The notes beneath the pieces were generated by a model. That model had not been told where the DNA came from and did no database searches. It worked only from the letters and a program-made list of their open reading frames with translations. A DNA stretch of 64,000 nucleotides, taken from positions 1 to 64,000 of the forward strand of contig JAMIFM010000015.1 in the NCBI GenBank assembly GCA_035906255.1, given 5' to 3'. The position numbers were made by a program, and so were the translations under genes. Positions 33,069 through 42,800 of the stretch are shown piece by piece (position 1 is the first letter of the stretch; each line of letters begins with the position of its first letter). The DNA is from SB11 sp035906255 (lineage in GTDB: Bacteria; Bacteroidota; Bacteroidia; UBA8524).

Positions 33069-34109
33069 ATGAAAATAGACAGCCACGCACATATACTTCC
33101 CAAAACCTGGCCCGATTTAAAAAGTAAATACGGATACGGCGGTTTTATTTATATGGACCACCACAAGCCCGATGCAGCCCGTATGATGCGCGACGATGGC
33201 AAGTTTTTCCGCGAGGTACAGCAAAATTGTTGGGACCCTGAGGAAATTATAAAAGACATGAATGCCCACAACGTGGATATGATGGTGCTTTGCACCGTTC
33301 CCGTGTTGTTTAACTATTGGGCAAAACCTGAAGATACTTACGACTGGAGTATTTTCTTAAACGACCACATTGCCGAAGTACAGGCCAAATACCGCAAGCG
33401 TTTTATAGCATTGGGCACACTGCCCATGCAAAACATCCCGTTGGCCATAAAAGAGATGGAACGCTGCCGAAACGTGCTGGGATTGCCCGGCATACAAATA
33501 GGCAGCAACATACAAGGCAAAAACCTTGACGATAAGAGCTTTTTCCCGTTTTACGAGGCCGCCGAAGCATTGGGTATGGCCTTGTTTATACACCCTTGGG
33601 ACATGATGGGTACCGACCAAATGCCCAACTATTTTATGCCTTGGCTGGTGGGTATGCCTGCCGAAGAAAGTCGTGCTTTGTGCAGCCTGATATTTGGCGG
33701 TGTGTTTGATAAATTCCCGAAACTGCGCATTATGATAGCACACGGAGGGGGTAGTTTTCCCTTTACGTTGGGACGTATTTCGCACGGTTACCACTGTCGC
33801 CCCGATTTGTGCAATGTGAACGATGTGAAAGACCCGCGCGAATACGTAGGTCGCTTTTGGGTAGATGGCATTACGCATGACCAAGACGCTATGCGCTACC
33901 TGATAAAACTAATGGGCGAAGACAAAATTATGTACGGTACCGATTACCCATTTCCGTTGGGTGATTTGGAACACGGCAAATTCTTAAATGAAATGACCGA
34001 CCTGAACACCGCTACCAAACAAAAAATATTCGGCACCAACGTATTGGATTGGCTGGGCATGGAAGCCGTTGAGGGTGTTGGTGTGAGGTTGATAGAGAGT
34101 AGCAAATAA
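33069..34109 (+). CDS. Amidohydrolase, 2-amino-3-carboxymuconate-6-semialdehyde decarboxylase-like
   Basis: A 346-residue TIM-barrel amidohydrolase of the ACMSD group, which decarboxylates the kynurenine-pathway intermediate ACMS and directs tryptophan carbon away from NAD synthesis. Metal ligands are visible: His6 and His8 (DSHAHILP), the HPWD His, the AHGGG His and the Asp of YGTDYPFPLG. The Trp-rich N-terminal region (GGFIYMDHHKPDAARMMRDGK) is typical. The length matches ACMSD (about 335). No other kynurenine genes lie nearby, so a related decarboxylase on another hydroxy-aromatic acid is possible. Confidence 0.87.
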   Translation: MKIDSHAHILPKTWPDLKSKYGYGGFIYMDHHKPDAARMMRDDGKFFREVQQNCWDPEEIIKDMNAHNVDMMVLCTVPVLFNYWAKPEDTYDWSIFLNDHIAEVQAKYRKRFIALGTLPMQNIPLAIKEMERCRNVLGLPGIQIGSNIQGKNLDDKSFFPFYEAAEALGMALFIHPWDMMGTDQMPNYFMPWLVGMPAEESRALCSLIFGGVFDKFPKLRIMIAHGGGSFPFTLGRISHGYHCRPDLCNVNDVKDPREYVGRFWVDGITHDQDAMRYLIKLMGEDKIMYGTDYPFPLGDLEHGKFLNEMTDLNTATKQKIFGTNVLDWLGMEAVEGVGVRLIESSK

Positions 34110-34124
34110 CCCCCAACCCCTTAC

Positions 34125-34499
34125 TTGAAAAGAGTATTAATCATATTGTCAGGTTCTTTGGTCTGTTTGAGTTTCGTTTCGGCTTACACAGAAAAGGAAC
34201 TATTGGGCACTTGGCAAAACACCGAATATGATATTGAGAAGGGTGTCTTCGGATACAGTATCACCTTCAAAGCCGATTCCACTTTTAAAAGTATCACGTT
34301 ACTTGATTCGTCATACGACCAAGCTTCAATAATTTATGACGGGATTTACCTGATTCAAAGAGATTCACTATTTCTTACTTTTCAGCATCCATGGGGAAAA
34401 GAAGCCTTTTTAATCACTGAATTAACAGATAACTCGTTGCGTTTTTCCGGTGTTATTGATAATCAAGAGGTTTCTTACCAGCTAACAAAAAAGAATTAG
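34125..34499 (+). CDS. Exported lipocalin-like hypothetical protein (TTG start)
   Basis: A 124-residue protein with a signal peptide (residues 3-20, VLIILSGSLVCLSFVSA) and then a lipocalin-like beta pattern starting LLGTWQNTEY and ending in Y-rich strands. It begins with TTG, since no in-frame ATG occurs before the signal and a stop (TAA at 34107) lies upstream. It follows the ACMSD-like gene by 15 bases and is probably co-transcribed. Function unknown; such small exported proteins often bind a hydrophobic ligand. Confidence 0.65.
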   Translation: MKRVLIILSGSLVCLSFVSAYTEKELLGTWQNTEYDIEKGVFGYSITFKADSTFKSITLLDSSYDQASIIYDGIYLIQRDSLFLTFQHPWGKEAFLITELTDNSLRFSGVIDNQEVSYQLTKKN

Positions 34500-34566
34500 A
34501 CATTTTACTTATTCAGTAAGCCAACTCACTAACGATTTTCATAACGAAACCTTGCGCAGCTTGGTT

Positions 34567-34625
34567 GAAGCAATCCGTTTGTATGTGGCTTGGGATTGCT
34601 TCGGAAGACCTCGCAATGACGCAAA
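34567..34625. repeat. Hairpin repeat of the GAAGCAATCC / CGTCATTGCGAGG type
   Basis: Inverted arms GAAGCAATCC (34567-34576) and GGATTGCTTC (34593-34602) with a 16-base spacer, followed by CCTCGCAATGACG. This sequence type is familiar from dispersed repeats in several bacterial genomes. The rest of the 34500-34758 gap holds only the PadR promoter region (34729-34764). Confidence 0.6.
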
Positions 34626-34728
34626 AGTTTGTTTAATGTAGCTAAGCAGCACATTAAAACACAATACTTAAGAGTAACCAATTAACAACATTCTAAAACA
34701 TTTTCTTGGCAACACAATAATTCACACA

Positions 34729-34764
34729 ATACATAAGTTATTTATGTATATTTGACTTATGTAT
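34729..34764 (+). promoter_or_regulatory. PadR operator overlapping the -7 element (TATATTTG)
   Basis: Inverted repeat ATACATAA (34729-34736) and TTATGTAT (34742-34749), 5-base spacer, with a second TTATGTAT at 34757-34764 that runs into the start codon. TATATTTG (34747-34754), the -7 box, is inside. ATGTAT/ATACAT is the core known from PadR operators. Confidence 0.7.
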
Positions 34765-35094
34765 CCGAAAGATTTATTAAAAGGTACCCTGCAACCCATC
34801 ATTCTTAAACTGCTTGAGGATAACGGTAGAATGTATGGCTACGAAATCACCCAAAAGGTAAAAGACCTTACGGCGGGCAAAATCAACATTACCGAAGGGG
34901 CACTTTACCCTACGCTTCATAAACTGGAAGCCGACGGAACTGTAAAAACCGAAGAGGAGTTTATTGGTAAACGGGTACGCAAATACTATTCACTAACCCA
35001 AGAAGGGAACTCAGTTGTGAGGCAAAGAGTCACAGAAGTTTCCGACTTTCTTGCTACAATCAGCAGTTTGTTAAACATTAAACCTACCACCTGA
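34759..35094 (+). CDS. PadR-family transcriptional regulator
   Basis: A 111-residue winged-helix repressor: LLKGTLQPIILKLLEDNGRMYGYEITQKVKDLT ... ITEGALYPTLHKLEADGTVKTE is the PadR signature (subfamily 2, short C-terminal helix). The promoter element ends 4 bases ahead of the ATG, so the mRNA is nearly or fully leaderless. Its stop codon overlaps the start of the next gene by one base (TGATG), so the two are coupled; the pair is typical of small PadR modules that control a membrane partner. Confidence 0.92.
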   Translation: MYPKDLLKGTLQPIILKLLEDNGRMYGYEITQKVKDLTAGKINITEGALYPTLHKLEADGTVKTEEEFIGKRVRKYYSLTQEGNSVVRQRVTEVSDFLATISSLLNIKPTT

Positions 35095-35510
35095 TGGAGC
35101 TTACCACTGAACAAATAGATTTTATCAGCCATGATATCACTGAAAGAGGTATCACCATGCCCGCTCTTGCTGATAGCCTTGTTGACCACATTTGCTGCGT
35201 GATTGAAAACAGTAACGAAACTGATTTTTCTACTGCTTACCACAATGCCATTGCCGCCTTTGGAGAAAACGGCTTGCACGAAACCCAACAAAAAACCTTC
35301 TTTTTAGTAACCCATAAAAAAGTAATCATTATGAAAGCAACCATGTATTTATTAGCCTACATCGCTGTATTTCTTTGCAGCACAGGTCTTCTTTTTAAAA
35401 TGCAACACTGGCCCGGAGCATCAATAATGTTTGTTTTGGGAGTAGTGGTATTAAACCTTGGTTTTCTCCCCATGTATTTTTACGACCGATATAAACGTGC
35501 AATAGCTTAA
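35094..35510 (+). CDS. Two-TM membrane protein, partner of PadR
   Basis: A 138-residue protein: a helical cytosolic N-terminal region (about residues 1-80) and two TM helices (about 83-105 and 110-128) with STGLLFKMQHWPGASIMFVLGVVV between, the Gly/Trp-rich loop seen in many Bacteroidota small membrane proteins. I do not know a function. Coupled to PadR by a one-base overlap, so it is probably its target or ligand-sensing partner. Confidence 0.7.
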   Translation: MELTTEQIDFISHDITERGITMPALADSLVDHICCVIENSNETDFSTAYHNAIAAFGENGLHETQQKTFFLVTHKKVIIMKATMYLLAYIAVFLCSTGLLFKMQHWPGASIMFVLGVVVLNLGFLPMYFYDRYKRAIA

Positions 35511-35537
35511 TACCTCTTCCTCCTACAATAAAAAAAC

Positions 35538-35589
35538 TGCCACAAAGACACAAAGCAGCTAAGGTTTGCCTCTTTGTGTCTTTGTGGCA
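35538..35589. repeat. Inverted repeat, TGCCACAAAGACACAAAG type (copy 1)
   Basis: Perfect 18-base arms: TGCCACAAAGACACAAAG (35538-35555) and its complement (35572-35589), spacer 16 bases. No T run follows. A related element stands 650 bases downstream at 36204-36245. Confidence 0.8.
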
Positions 35590-35722
35590 TGAAGCCGTTA
35601 CACTATTCGGGTATCGCAAATTCACAACCTAAAGTGTAAAAGTTCTTACTTCTTTTGATTAACTGCACTTGACTTCATAAAACAATTGGGATTAATTTTC
35701 GCCCATAAAACTCTGAAAACAA

Positions 35723-36187
35723 ATGTACACTGCAAAACGCACCAACAGCCAAAGCGACGACTTTAACACGTTAATTATCGACCTAAATTGTTATTTGTCA
35801 GGTCAGTACGGCGAAGTACAAAAACAATATTCACCCCACAACAAAGTAGATGGTATTGATACCGTAATTGTTATTTACGACGGTGAAAAGGCCGTTGGCT
35901 GCGGTTGTTTTAAACCGTATGACGAAAATGCCGTTGAAATAAAACGGATGTTTGTCCGCCCTGAATACAGGCAACAAGGTATTGGCAAACTGATTATGAA
36001 CAACCTTGAGCAATGGGCTAAAGAACTGGGTTACAATGCCTGTGTGCTTGAAACGGGCGACAATCAACCCGAAGCCGTTGCCTTATACAAACGAATAGGT
36101 TACATAGAAACCGAAAAGTACGGCGTATATGTGAACCTGAACAACAGTATTTGTATGCGCAAAGATTTTGCTGCCGTTCAAGCATGA
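35723..36187 (+). CDS. GNAT-family N-acetyltransferase
   Basis: A 154-residue acetyltransferase with the GNAT core: motif A around residues 75-100 (VEIKRMFVRPEYRQQGIGKLIMNNLEQWAKELGY) has the Q/R-x-x-G-x-G/A pantetheine loop RQQGIG, and motif B follows (VLETGDNQPEAVALYKRIGY). It transfers acetyl from acetyl-CoA to an amine; the substrate is unknown. It stands alone between two related inverted repeats. Confidence 0.9.
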   Translation: MYTAKRTNSQSDDFNTLIIDLNCYLSGQYGEVQKQYSPHNKVDGIDTVIVIYDGEKAVGCGCFKPYDENAVEIKRMFVRPEYRQQGIGKLIMNNLEQWAKELGYNACVLETGDNQPEAVALYKRIGYIETEKYGVYVNLNNSICMRKDFAAVQA

Positions 36188-36203
36188 TAACAACATAAAT
36201 TTC

Positions 36204-36245
36204 TGCCACAAAGGCATAAATAAACACTTTATGTCTTTGTGGGCA
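36204..36245. repeat. Inverted repeat, TGCCACAAAG type (copy 2)
   Basis: TGCCACAAAGGCATAAA (36204-36220) pairs with TTTATGTCTTTGTGGGCA (36228-36245) with one bulge and one wobble. The left arm shares TGCCACAAAG with copy 1. The short spacer differs, so this is a degenerate member of the same family. Confidence 0.7.
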
Positions 36246-36274
36246 CTTAACACTCATTAAATCAGCTTTTTACT

Positions 36275-36811
36275 ATGAAATCATTTATTATAGAAGGTGT
36301 TGCATCAGACCGGTTACTTTTCAGAAAAGTGGCACAAAGCGATTATGAAGCATGGCTGCCGTTTTTTTACGATGCCGAATCAACAAAATACTTAGGTGCT
36401 TTTGAGGGAACAAAAGAAGAACGTTGCCAAAGCTGGATAAACCGTATGCACTGGCGTTATGAGAATGATAACGGCCTGATGGCATTGATTGATAAAGCCA
36501 ACGGAGCATTTATAGGCCAGTGCGGTTTGCTGAAGCAAACGGTAGATGGTGTGGATGAAATTGAAATAGGCTATCACATATTGCCCCAATACCGCCGCAT
36601 GGGGTATGCAAGCGAAGCTGCTGTATTTTGCAAAAACTACGCATTTGATAACAACCTTGTAGAGTCGGTAATATCATTAATACATATCGAAAACAGCAAA
36701 TCGATGGCAGTAGCCAACAAAAACGGTATGCAGCTTGAAAAGCAAACTACCTATAACAACATACAAGCGAATGTTTTTAGAATAACCGCCCCGTCTCCCC
36801 TATCCCTATAA
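36275..36811 (+). CDS. GNAT-family acetyltransferase, RimJ/RimL type
   Basis: A 178-residue protein of the RimJ/RimL group: N-terminal LLFRKVAQSDYEAWLPFFYD, then LMALIDKANGAFIGQCGLLKQTVDGVDEIEIGYHILPQYRRMGYASEAAVFC and a C-terminal NKNGMQLEKQ motif. These enzymes acetylate the alpha-amino group of ribosomal proteins or small molecules; the substrate is not deducible. It follows copy 2 of the repeat by 30 bases and precedes the MarR region. Confidence 0.9.
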   Translation: MKSFIIEGVASDRLLFRKVAQSDYEAWLPFFYDAESTKYLGAFEGTKEERCQSWINRMHWRYENDNGLMALIDKANGAFIGQCGLLKQTVDGVDEIEIGYHILPQYRRMGYASEAAVFCKNYAFDNNLVESVISLIHIENSKSMAVANKNGMQLEKQTTYNNIQANVFRITAPSPLSL

Positions 36812-36859
36812 AAGTTTTACGACAAAACGAGGCTTGTAATAGACGAACAAAACCCAATT

Positions 36860-36892
36860 AAGTTGACATATCAACTTTTGGCATTACCTTTG
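36860..36892 (+). promoter_or_regulatory. MarR operator and promoter (TTG, 19 bases, TACCTTTG)
   Basis: Palindrome AAGTTGACATATCAACTT (36860-36877, 7-base arms, spacer CATA) overlaps the -33 TTG (36863-36865); the -7 box TACCTTTG lies at 36885-36892. Bound repressor would exclude polymerase. The ATG is 17 bases after the -7 box. Confidence 0.82.
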
Positions 36893-36908
36893 CAATCACA
36901 TCTGCAAA

Positions 36909-37382
36909 ATGGAAAAAGAAACAAAACAACACCTTATTTCCGAAAGATTCTTTGCTGAAATGAAAGACACATTTTTCTTTCAAGCCCAAAGGATTAAGAG
37001 AGTGATTTTTCGCACTGCCAAGCAACTGATGAAGGAAGAAAATATCGACTTAAAGGTTGATCAATTTCCCATACTTCTAACAGTTCATGCACTTGAGGGA
37101 ATGTCTCAGCAAGAAATTGCCGACATCACCGAACGCGATAAATCATCAGCCCAGCGCACGCTGGTATCTCTTGAAAAAAACGGGCTTGTAAAAATAATTC
37201 AGGATGATAACGACAAGCGTAAAAACCTTGTTTACCTGACCGAAGAGGGTAAATCCCTTGCCAAAAAAATAAAAATTCTGTTTAAACAGGCCGAACAACA
37301 AACCTTTGCCATTCTTACAGAAAAAGAACGCAATGAAGCATTAGTTCACATTAAAGAAGTAGCTGATAAGCTTGAAAAATAA
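36909..37382 (+). CDS. MarR-family transcriptional regulator
   Basis: A 157-residue winged-helix dimeric repressor: QFPILLTVHALEGMSQQEIADITERDKSSAQRTLVSLEKNGLVKIIQDDNDKRKNLVYLTEEGKSLA is the full MarR fold (helix-turn-helix about 66-90, wing DDNDKRKN near 97-104). It is the first gene of an efflux operon (TolC, adaptor, RND). The operator around its own promoter, and a similar one at the tolC start, suggest that it represses both and releases them when a drug-like ligand binds. Confidence 0.94.
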   Translation: MEKETKQHLISERFFAEMKDTFFFQAQRIKRVIFRTAKQLMKEENIDLKVDQFPILLTVHALEGMSQQEIADITERDKSSAQRTLVSLEKNGLVKIIQDDNDKRKNLVYLTEEGKSLAKKIKILFKQAEQQTFAILTEKERNEALVHIKEVADKLEK

Positions 37383-37407
37383 TAAAACTTTTTTTTAAAC
37401 CCTAAAT

Positions 37408-37438
37408 AGTTGATATGTCAATAGTTGATAAGTCACCA
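37408..37438. promoter_or_regulatory. Second candidate MarR site at the tolC start codon
   Basis: TTGATATGTCAA (37410-37421) and TTGATAAGTCAC (37425-37436) repeat the core of the upstream operator (TTGA N4 TCAA); the first is exact, the second one base off. Together they overlap the ATG at 37415 and so could regulate the transport genes directly. Confidence 0.6.
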
Positions 37439-38782
37439 ATATTTGGTGCAACAAAATTTCTGCTCGTGGGGCTGGCTATTGCAGTAGCAAGTACAACTGC
37501 AAATGCCCAAAAAACACTCAGTTTAAAAGAGTGTATTGATTACAGCCTCAAAAATCATCCCTCAATCAACGTAGCCCAAAACAAAATCGAGAAGGCACAC
37601 CAAGCCTCACGCGAAGCGTTATCAGGGTATTTACCGCAGGTATCGGTAAGCGGCGATTTAAACAATAACTTAAAGCTGCAAACCAACATCATCCCTGCCA
37701 GCCCTCCCCTGTTCCCTAACGAAACAAAACTTACGTTTGGTAACAAACTCACCAGCACTGCCACTGCGCAGGTAGAGCAACAGATTTATAACCAATCGTT
37801 ACTGATAGGGTTAAAAGCTAACAAGCCCAATCAGGAGATTGCCAACCTAACTGCCGAACAAGCAAAAGAAATTCTTATCTATAATGTATCTACCTCGTAT
37901 TTTCAGGTAATCACAATTTATAAGCAATTAGAGTTGCTGAACGGTAATAAAGAACGTACCGAAAAACTGCTTGAGGTTGCCAAACTTCAAGCATCAGCAG
38001 GGGTTGCAAAAAAGGTAGATGTGAAACAAGTACAGGTGGGGCTGAACAATGTGTTGGCTCAACTATCAGTAGTACAAAACAATCTGCAACTGGCTTATAA
38101 CGGTTTAAAAAACTCAATGGGATTTTATACCAACGATTCTCTGGTACTAAGCGATACCGGCCGTTGGCTGCAAAATGCTCCGCAAATAACCACATTGGCC
38201 GAGTTTAATGCAGCAAACACCACTGATTACAAGTTACAGGAAAAACAAATCCAGTTATACGATATCAACGCAAAATCTATCCGTATGCAAAGCATCCCAA
38301 CGCTTTCAGCATTCGGCAGGTATGGTTTAAACGGTTTTGGCAAACAACCTTCGGACATTATTAACCGCCAGTTTGATTATTCAACCATTGGTGTAAGATT
38401 ATCATGGAGAGTTTTCGACGGGTTTAAACGCAACTCGCAATACAGGCAGGCCATAATAGACAGGGATAATGCCAAATTAAATTTAGATATAAATAAGGCA
38501 GGCCAAAATCTAAAATACCAAAATGCGGTAGCACAGTTTAAACAAGCGCAAAGCACCCTGATAACTAACAAAGAAAATGTGGAGTTGGCTGCAGAGGTGT
38601 ACGATAATGTGAGCTTACAGTATAAAGAAGGTGTAGCATCGCTAAGTGAGTTGCTGAATGCGGAAACATCGTATCGCGATGCACAAAACAATTACATAGT
38701 ATCATTAATAAATTTTTACCTAACCCAGCTTGACCTTGAACAAAGCAACGGCAGCCTTGGGCAGTATTACAATAAATTATAA
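37415..38782 (+). CDS. TolC-family outer-membrane channel
   Basis: A 455-residue efflux channel with a signal peptide (hydrophobic run about residues 15-30, cleavage after NAQ) and two TolC repeats: LSLKECIDYSLKNHPSINVAQNKIEKAHQAS is the usual opening of repeat 1, and a QAIIDRDNAKLNLDINKAGQNL-type helix belongs to repeat 2. It makes the outer-membrane duct of the RND system next in the operon. The adaptor gene begins 24 bases after its stop. Confidence 0.92.
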   Translation: MSIVDKSPIFGATKFLLVGLAIAVASTTANAQKTLSLKECIDYSLKNHPSINVAQNKIEKAHQASREALSGYLPQVSVSGDLNNNLKLQTNIIPASPPLFPNETKLTFGNKLTSTATAQVEQQIYNQSLLIGLKANKPNQEIANLTAEQAKEILIYNVSTSYFQVITIYKQLELLNGNKERTEKLLEVAKLQASAGVAKKVDVKQVQVGLNNVLAQLSVVQNNLQLAYNGLKNSMGFYTNDSLVLSDTGRWLQNAPQITTLAEFNAANTTDYKLQEKQIQLYDINAKSIRMQSIPTLSAFGRYGLNGFGKQPSDIINRQFDYSTIGVRLSWRVFDGFKRNSQYRQAIIDRDNAKLNLDINKAGQNLKYQNAVAQFKQAQSTLITNKENVELAAEVYDNVSLQYKEGVASLSELLNAETSYRDAQNNYIVSLINFYLTQLDLEQSNGSLGQYYNKL

Positions 38783-38806
38783 CAAAACATAACAGTATAT
38801 AAACAA

Positions 38807-39865
38807 ATGAAAAAGAAACTTTGGATAGCAGTAGCCGCTTTGGTTCTTATATCATTAATAGTGGTGAAGTTGGCTGGCAATAAGCGCAAAATTGAAGAGA
38901 AAAAAACCGTTTCGGTGGATGCTTCTATCGAGATACCTGTGAATGTGGTAGCCGCATCACTCGAAAAAGTGCAAGGAAACCTTGTGAAAACAGGAACCCT
39001 TATACCTTTTAATGAGGCAAACATCACAGCCGCCGCTTCGGGTACTTTGCAAGCCGTAAACTTTGAGTTGGGCAGCAATGTGCAAACCGGACAAGTTATA
39101 GCCCAAACCGACAACACATTACTAAACCTGAAACTTGAAGCCGCTCAACTGCAACAACAAAAGTTGCAACGCGACTATGACCGTTACAGTAAACTATTGG
39201 CGGGTGAGGCGACAACTGAAACAAACTTGCAAGACATTAAGTACAACCTTGATAATGCCACCAACCAAATAGGCCAAATTAAAAAACAAATTGCCGATAA
39301 CTTGGTAAAAGCCCCTATTAGCGGACAAGTAACTGCTAAAAATGTGGAAGCGGGAGAGTTTGTGAATCTTGGTGCAGTATTGGGTAAAGTGGTGAATGTA
39401 TCAAAACTAAAAGTAGATGTGCAAGTGAGCGAAAACGACGCTTACACTATCACAATGGGACAAAAAGTAACCATAACTACTGATTTGTATGCGGGTAAAA
39501 CTTTTGATGGTAAAGTAATTTTTGTAAGCCAGCAAGGCGATGCAGCACACAACTACCAAATACAGATAGAATTGCCCAACTCAAGCTCGCACCCCCTAAA
39601 AGCAGGAACGTTTGTGTATGCTGATTTTATTCACCAAGGCGCAGGACAGGTATTGCAAATACCCCGCTCGGCATTGGTTGAAAGCATGAAAAACCCATAC
39701 GTGTATGTGGTACAAAACGGCAAAGCAGCAGTACGTAAACTAACTGTGGGCAAAGATTTAGGAGCAAACATTGAGGTAATTGCCGGATTAAAAAACGGTG
39801 AACAGGTAGTAGTAAACGGCCAAATAAACCTTGCCGAAGGCACTCCTGTACGCATTGTTAAGTAA
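38807..39865 (+). CDS. RND efflux periplasmic adaptor (MexA/AcrA-like)
   Basis: A 352-residue membrane-fusion protein: one N-terminal TM (about 5-23), lipoyl half 1 (TAAASGTLQAVNFELGSNVQTGQ), a short alpha-hairpin (LQQQKLQRDYDRYSKLLAG), lipoyl half 2 (APISGQVTAKNVEAGEFVNLG), beta-barrel (VDVQVSENDAYTITMGQKV) and a C-terminal domain. It has no lipobox, so it is held by the TM. It links TolC to the pump, with a 20-base gap to the transporter gene. Confidence 0.93.
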   Translation: MKKKLWIAVAALVLISLIVVKLAGNKRKIEEKKTVSVDASIEIPVNVVAASLEKVQGNLVKTGTLIPFNEANITAAASGTLQAVNFELGSNVQTGQVIAQTDNTLLNLKLEAAQLQQQKLQRDYDRYSKLLAGEATTETNLQDIKYNLDNATNQIGQIKKQIADNLVKAPISGQVTAKNVEAGEFVNLGAVLGKVVNVSKLKVDVQVSENDAYTITMGQKVTITTDLYAGKTFDGKVIFVSQQGDAAHNYQIQIELPNSSSHPLKAGTFVYADFIHQGAGQVLQIPRSALVESMKNPYVYVVQNGKAAVRKLTVGKDLGANIEVIAGLKNGEQVVVNGQINLAEGTPVRIVK

Positions 39866-39885
39866 TATTTAACGAAGATTTTAAA

Positions 39886-42800
39886 ATGAAAAGACTTGCA
39901 GAATTAGCCATTAACAGGCCACTGCTGATAACAGTAATATTTGTAACCCTTATTCTTTTCGGGTACATCAGCTATAGGGCATTGAATTATAACTTGTTGC
40001 CCAAGTTTGATGCTAACGTGGTTACAGTAATTACCAGTTATCGCGGGGCTTCGGCAGAGGAGATTGAAAACGTGGTAACACGTAAAATAGAGGATGCTGT
40101 ATCGTCATTAGAAGGGGTTGACCGTATCACCTCATCATCACAAGAAGGAGCATCCATTGTTACTATTACACTTAAAGACGGGGTTGACGTGAACCGGGCA
40201 TTGAACGATGCCCAACGGAAGGTAAACCAAATTTTGGTTACCCTTCCCCAAGGTATTGATAACCCTGTAGTTAATAAATTTTCTACCGACGATTTCCCTG
40301 TGCTTAGGATGAGCGTTACAGCCAAAGCCAGCCCATCGGAATTGTATGATATTATTGATAACCAAGTATCACCACAACTTGCAAACGTTGAGGGTGTGGG
40401 ACAGGTAGGGCTTGTGGGCGGAAATGAGCGTGAAATTAAAGTAAACATCAACCGTGAAAAGTTGGCAGCATACAATCTTACTATTTCACAAGTGGCCAAC
40501 GTTATCAGCTCAGCCAGCCTTTCTTCACCTGCGGGTAACGTACAAACTACCGAAACTGAATATTCGATAAAATACGATGCAAAGTTTAACAACTCCAATC
40601 AATTACGCGAATTGGTGGTAGCTCAATTTTCAAACGGCAGCAAAGTATATGTAAAAGATATTGCCGAAGTGGTAGATGCGCAAACCAAAGTAACTGCCAT
40701 TAACCACTTTAACGGAGTACCATCACTGGGTGTGCAAATTTTGAAACAGAGTGATGCAAACGCTGTAGAAGTGAGCAAGCTGGTGAAAGAAAAGATTGCT
40801 GCTATTGAAAAAACACACAGCAATATTGACCTGAAATTTGCTATTGCAGGCGACCAATCGGTATATACCCTTCAATCAGCCGAAGCGGTAATCGATGACT
40901 TGTTTATTGCCGTAGTTATTGTGGCATTGGTAATGCTATTCTTCCTGCACAGCGGCCGTAGTGCTATGTTTGTGTTGGTAGCACTTCCTGCCTCTATGAT
41001 ACCCACATTTATCTTTATGAACCTGTTGGGTATGTCGCTAAACCTTATGACCCTTATGGCACTTTCGCTGGTAGTGGGTATTTTGGTGGATGACTCGATA
41101 GTAATTCTTGAAAACATTATGCGCCACATGGAGATGGGCAAAGACCGGCGCACGGCGGCTATTGAAGGCCGCTCAGAAATTGGTTTCACTGCGATAGCCA
41201 TTACACTGGTTGACGTTGTGGTGTTTGTTCCGCTGGCACTATCGGGCGGTTTGATTGGTAACATTCTTCGCGAGTTTGCATTAGTGGTAGTTTGTTCAAC
41301 CTTAATGAGTCTTTTGGTATGTTTTACCGTAACCCCTATGCTGGCTGCACATTTTGGTAAAGTACAGCACCTTAACCCCAAAACCCTTTGGGGCAAAGTG
41401 AACATTTGGTTTGAGAATCTTATCACCAGTTTGCGCGAAGGCTACACTAACATACTTAAATGGGCTTTAAGCCATAAGCGTTGGGTATTAGGCGGTACGT
41501 TAGTATTGTTTTTTGGTTCATTTGGTTTGTTTGCAGGCGGTTTCATCGGCAGTTCATTTATATCACCCAGCGACCGTGGCGAATTGAGCATCCATATTGA
41601 ACTTGCCCCACAAACATCCGTATATCAAACCAATCTTGTAAGCAGGCAAATTGAAGAAATCTTATTCCAGCAACCTGAGGTGGTGAATGTGTTTTCTAAT
41701 ATCGGTTATTCATCAACAGGGGTAGCAACTTCAAGCAACGGTAACATTGCCGACTTGAACGTTACCCTGAAAGACAGAAAAGAAAGAAGTATATCAACCG
41801 ATGAGTTTGGTTTGCGCATGAAAAAGTTAATCAGTACCATACCGGGTGTTAAAACAACCATTTCACCAATCGGTATTACGGGCGGCGGTAATCAACCTGA
41901 TGTGCAAATTGCCATTAAGGCCAACAACCGCGAGCAAGTGCGCGAAGCAGCTGCCAAAATAAAAGAGCTGGTTACCAAAACTCCCGGCACACAATACGTT
42001 AAATATAGCACTGCCGACCCGAAACCACAGCTTGAAATCAACCTGAACCGCGAAAAAATGGCACTATTAGGAATTAATGCTTCAGAAGTGGGTGCCGCCG
42101 TTTCTAATGCCTTTAGAGGTAACGACCAAACTAAGTTCAGGAGCAACGGTAACGAATACGATATTATGATTCAATCGGATGAGTTTGATAAAACCGATGT
42201 GAACGACGTTCGCAAATTGCGCTTCAAAAACTCACAAGGCTTATCGTTTGAATTATCCCAGTTTGCAGATATTAAAGAAAACCTTGGTGAAACTGCACTG
42301 GAACGTATGGATCGTTTATCATCCATCAACATCAACGCATCAGTAATAGGCCGCTCAGTGGGTACTGTGGGTACTGAGTTAACTAAAGGTATCAATGCTT
42401 TAGACCTTCCTTCGGGCGTAACATGGCATTATATCGGTACACTTGAAAACCAATCAAAATCATTTGGCAGCCTTTTAGGTGCTTTAGGATTAGGTATTTT
42501 GCTGGTGTATTTAATTATGGTGGCTTTGTATGAAAACACCATTTATCCTTTTGTAGTATTGTTTGCATTGCCGCTGGCAATGATTGGTGCTTTCTTAGCA
42601 CTGGCACTTACTATGAACGACCTTACCATTTTTGCAATGATTGGTTTGATTATGTTGATGGGGTTGGTGGCTAAAAACGGTATTTTGTTAGTTGACTTTA
42701 CCAACCAACGGAAAGCAGAAGGTGCATTGCTGCTTGAAGCACTGATTGATGCCGGCCGCGAACGTTTCCGCCCTATTTTGATGACTACCATAGCAATGAT

